This document shows, one piece after another, positions 43,492 through 45,065 of a DNA stretch of 45,065 bases. A program made the position numbers and the translations under genes. The notes below the pieces were generated by a model that was not told where the DNA came from, ran no database searches, and was given only the letters and a program-made list of their open reading frames with translations. The stretch's first letter is position 1; every line of letters starts with the position of its first letter. The stretch lies in assembly GCF_016464375.1 (NCBI RefSeq), contig NZ_JADDIU010000017.1:1-45065 (forward strand). The letters run 5' to 3'. Origin of the DNA: Bacillus renqingensis (GTDB taxonomy: Bacteria > Bacillota > Bacilli > Bacillales > Cytobacillaceae).

Positions 43492-44274
43492 CTAACCTCC
43501 AATTTGTATCAGCTGATTTTTAAACTTTTCGAAAGATATTTTTTCATCTGTAATTGTCAGAACTGCTTTCACTTTGTCATCAAAGGACTCCCAATCTTCA
43601 GGACCATATAATAAAAAGTTATTGACGTACTTAGCGGCTTTGCTCTTATCTCCGCCAAAAGCAACAATAAAAACCGGATAGTTTCCAAAACCTGAGGAAA
43701 TGCTTTTATCATAAACATTATACAATTGTTTCAATACCTCCTCATTTGGTTCACCGGAAATGGCAATGATGCTGTACCATTTGATTACCATCTCTTGAGA
43801 CAATTTAAATCCTTGACTTTCTAAATGCTTCAAATTTTCATAATTGGACTCCATGTTCAGGGTTACGAAGGTTTTTGCAGCTTGTAAATTTTTTATCCCA
43901 CTGTAATCAACAGCATCTTTAATTTTGTTCGATACATAATAGTTAAGAAAATTATCATAAAATTGACCCTTATGGACCAATTTCTCTTTTACATTTACAC
44001 GAATTCCATCCCCTGATTTCGCAATCAGGATATTTTCATTAAAACCATCATTGAATCCGCGTTTAGCTGGAGTATATTGGATGCTAGTAAACTCCCGCTT
44101 ATATTTATCACGCAAATAGGAAAGCATCGCCCTTTCGTTTGCTTTATTTTCCTTTTCCCTTTGTTGCTGCTTCTGCTGCTGTTCTTGACTTTGTTGTTTG
44201 TTTTGTTGATCCATACACCCGCTCATACCTACCACTAATAGTAAGGAACAAACACTCACAAGAATTTTTTTCAT
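43492..44274 (-). CDS. lipoprotein, candidate immunity protein (copy 2)
   Basis: 260-aa paralogue of the protein at 42321-43103. It has the same lipobox (MSGC after LLLVVG), Gln-rich stretch and globular domain. It differs in the middle third (KIKDAVDYSGIKNLQAAKTF, MESNYENLKHLESQGF), while both ends are nearly identical. This patchy divergence suggests gene conversion or selection on the middle part, as for polymorphic immunity proteins. Its stop is two bases before the relic toxin start, so it once had a toxin partner. The ATG at 44274 follows GGAG. Confidence 0.85.
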   Translation of the reverse strand: MKKILVSVCSLLLVVGMSGCMDQQNKQQSQEQQQKQQQREKENKANERAMLSYLRDKYKREFTSIQYTPAKRGFNDGFNENILIAKSGDGIRVNVKEKLVHKGQFYDNFLNYYVSNKIKDAVDYSGIKNLQAAKTFVTLNMESNYENLKHLESQGFKLSQEMVIKWYSIIAISGEPNEEVLKQLYNVYDKSISSGFGNYPVFIVAFGGDKSKAAKYVNNFLLYGPEDWESFDDKVKAVLTITDEKISFEKFKNQLIQIGG

Positions 44275-44339
44275 AATAAAACTCCATTGTTGTAAACTAT
44301 GATTTTTTTAGATTATGTACTATCCATTATCCTTTAACT

Positions 44340-45065
44340 TTAAACAAGGCGGTCTTTAAACTGTTCAAAAGATAACCCTTTTTTATCAATTGTCATGGTT
44401 CTTTTAACTGAATCATCAATTTGCTCCCATTCTTCAGAGCCATAGAGCAAGTAATTATTTATATAATTTTCTGCTCTGTTTTTTTCTCCACCAAAGGCAA
44501 TTTCAAAGAAGGCACTACCATAGCCTAAAGAATTGGCTTTTTGATAAACACTATACAATTGTTCGAGAACCTGTTCATCCGGTTCACCGGCAACCGCAAT
44601 GAGACAATACCTGCTGTTAATCATCTCCTTCGATAATTTAAAATCCTTGCTTTCTAAAAGATGTAAATCATCATATTCAAGTTTCAAGATCACATAGGTT
44701 TTTGCGACAAGTAAGTTTTTAATTCCACTATAATCAATATCTTTCTCGACTAGTTTTGATACATAATAATCAGTAAAATTATCATAAAATTCACCTTTAT
44801 ATACCAATTTCTCTTTTGTATTTACACGAACTCCATCCTTTGATTCCGCGGTCAAAATATTCTCATTGAAACCATCATTGAACCCGCGTTTAGCCGGAGT
44901 ATATTCAATACTAGTAAACTCCCGCTTATATTTATCGCGCAAATAGGAAAGCATCGCTTTTTCGTTTGCTTTATTTTCCTTTTCCCTTTGTTGCTTCTTC
45001 TGCTGCTGTTCTTGACTTGGTTGTTTATTTGGTTTTTCCACACACCCGCTCATTCCGGCCAATAA
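44340..45065 (-). CDS. lipoprotein, candidate immunity protein (copy 3, N-terminus cut by window edge)
   Basis: The third paralogue. The window ends inside its signal peptide, leaving LAGMSGC with the lipobox, then KPNKQPSQEQQQKKQQR. The globular domain shows more divergence from copies 1 and 2, for example EEWEQIDDSVKRTMTIDKKG. The C-terminus ends early at KDRLV, without the IQIGG end of copies 1 and 2. That end carries the coupled ribosome site for a toxin gene, so this copy lacks the toxin-coupling end. It is followed by about 65 bases to copy 2, with no toxin relic between them that I can see. Confidence 0.85.
   Translation of the reverse strand, partial: LLAGMSGCVEKPNKQPSQEQQQKKQQREKENKANEKAMLSYLRDKYKREFTSIEYTPAKRGFNDGFNENILTAESKDGVRVNTKEKLVYKGEFYDNFTDYYVSKLVEKDIDYSGIKNLLVAKTYVILKLEYDDLHLLESKDFKLSKEMINSRYCLIAVAGEPDEQVLEQLYSVYQKANSLGYGSAFFEIAFGGEKNRAENYINNYLLYGSEEWEQIDDSVKRTMTIDKKGLSFEQFKDRLV

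Noticed and set aside
43321..43611. 96-codon plus-strand frame across the relic and lipoprotein end
   Set aside because: It is antisense to the lipoprotein end and the toxin relic; a similar false frame recurs opposite copy 1.

Overview
The window reads as chromosome of a Gram-positive, low-to-mid-GC Bacillaceae (Bacillus-like) organism. The grounds are strong AGGAGG-type ribosome binding sites with frequent GTG/TTG starts, a ywqC-ywqD-ywqE-epsC style capsule/EPS regulatory set with an EAR (epsC) RNA, LCP and WXG100 proteins, and lipoboxes typical of Bacilli. Almost every gene lies on the minus strand.

Layout. (1) 1-7.0 kb is an insertion-sequence graveyard: an IS21 element whose istA is split by a second, apparently intact IS21, plus relic IS21 ends that cut off an LCP cell-wall ligase gene (5' end lost) and a galE gene (3' end lost), and an ISL3 transposase tail. 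(2) 7.2-19.3 kb is a very AT-rich surface polysaccharide locus: Wzx flippase, GT2 glycosyltransferase, an IS4 copy with a frameshifted transposase, two GT4 glycosyltransferases, Wzy polymerase, initiating sugar-phosphate transferase, NAD-dependent epimerase, ATP-grasp ligase and DegT aminotransferase. (3) 19.3-20.56 kb is about 1.3 kb without a convincing gene. (4) 20.6-24.9 kb holds the conserved upstream part: membrane nucleotide-sugar dehydratase (EpsC type), EAR RNA, PHP tyrosine phosphatase, BY-kinase and its Wzz-type activator. (5) 25.0-28.0 kb has an SGNH-like exported protein, two small Cys-containing proteins, a coiled-coil protein and several intergenic arrays of short repeated words. 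(6) 28.0-45.0 kb is a higher-GC, same-strand block with two parts. The first is a phospho-signalling module: Hanks kinase, PP2C phosphatase, FHA reader, a membrane protein with a T-x-V-L motif array, a giant Ig/InlB-repeat surface protein and a zinc-ribbon membrane protein. The second is a type VII (ESX/Esx-like) module: WXG100-like small proteins, a lipase-fold protein with a C-terminal helical tail, and three tandem paralogous lipoproteins.

How they work together. In the polysaccharide part the transferase starts the lipid-linked unit, the GTs extend it, Wzx flips it, Wzy polymerises it, and YwqC/D/E control chain length through tyrosine phosphorylation. In the last part, my main proposal is a T7SS lipase toxin of reversed domain order (lipase first, WXG-like targeting tail last), as in TslA of Staphylococcus aureus. 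It would have lipoprotein immunity partners encoded just upstream and Esx-like partners just downstream, and it is joined on the same strand to a threonine-phosphorylation circuit whose likely substrates carry repeated ETTVL/GTEVL-like motifs. A degraded toxin relic between two lipoprotein copies suggests the toxin-immunity pair was duplicated and one toxin then decayed. No T7SS core ATPase (EssC/YukB) lies in this window.
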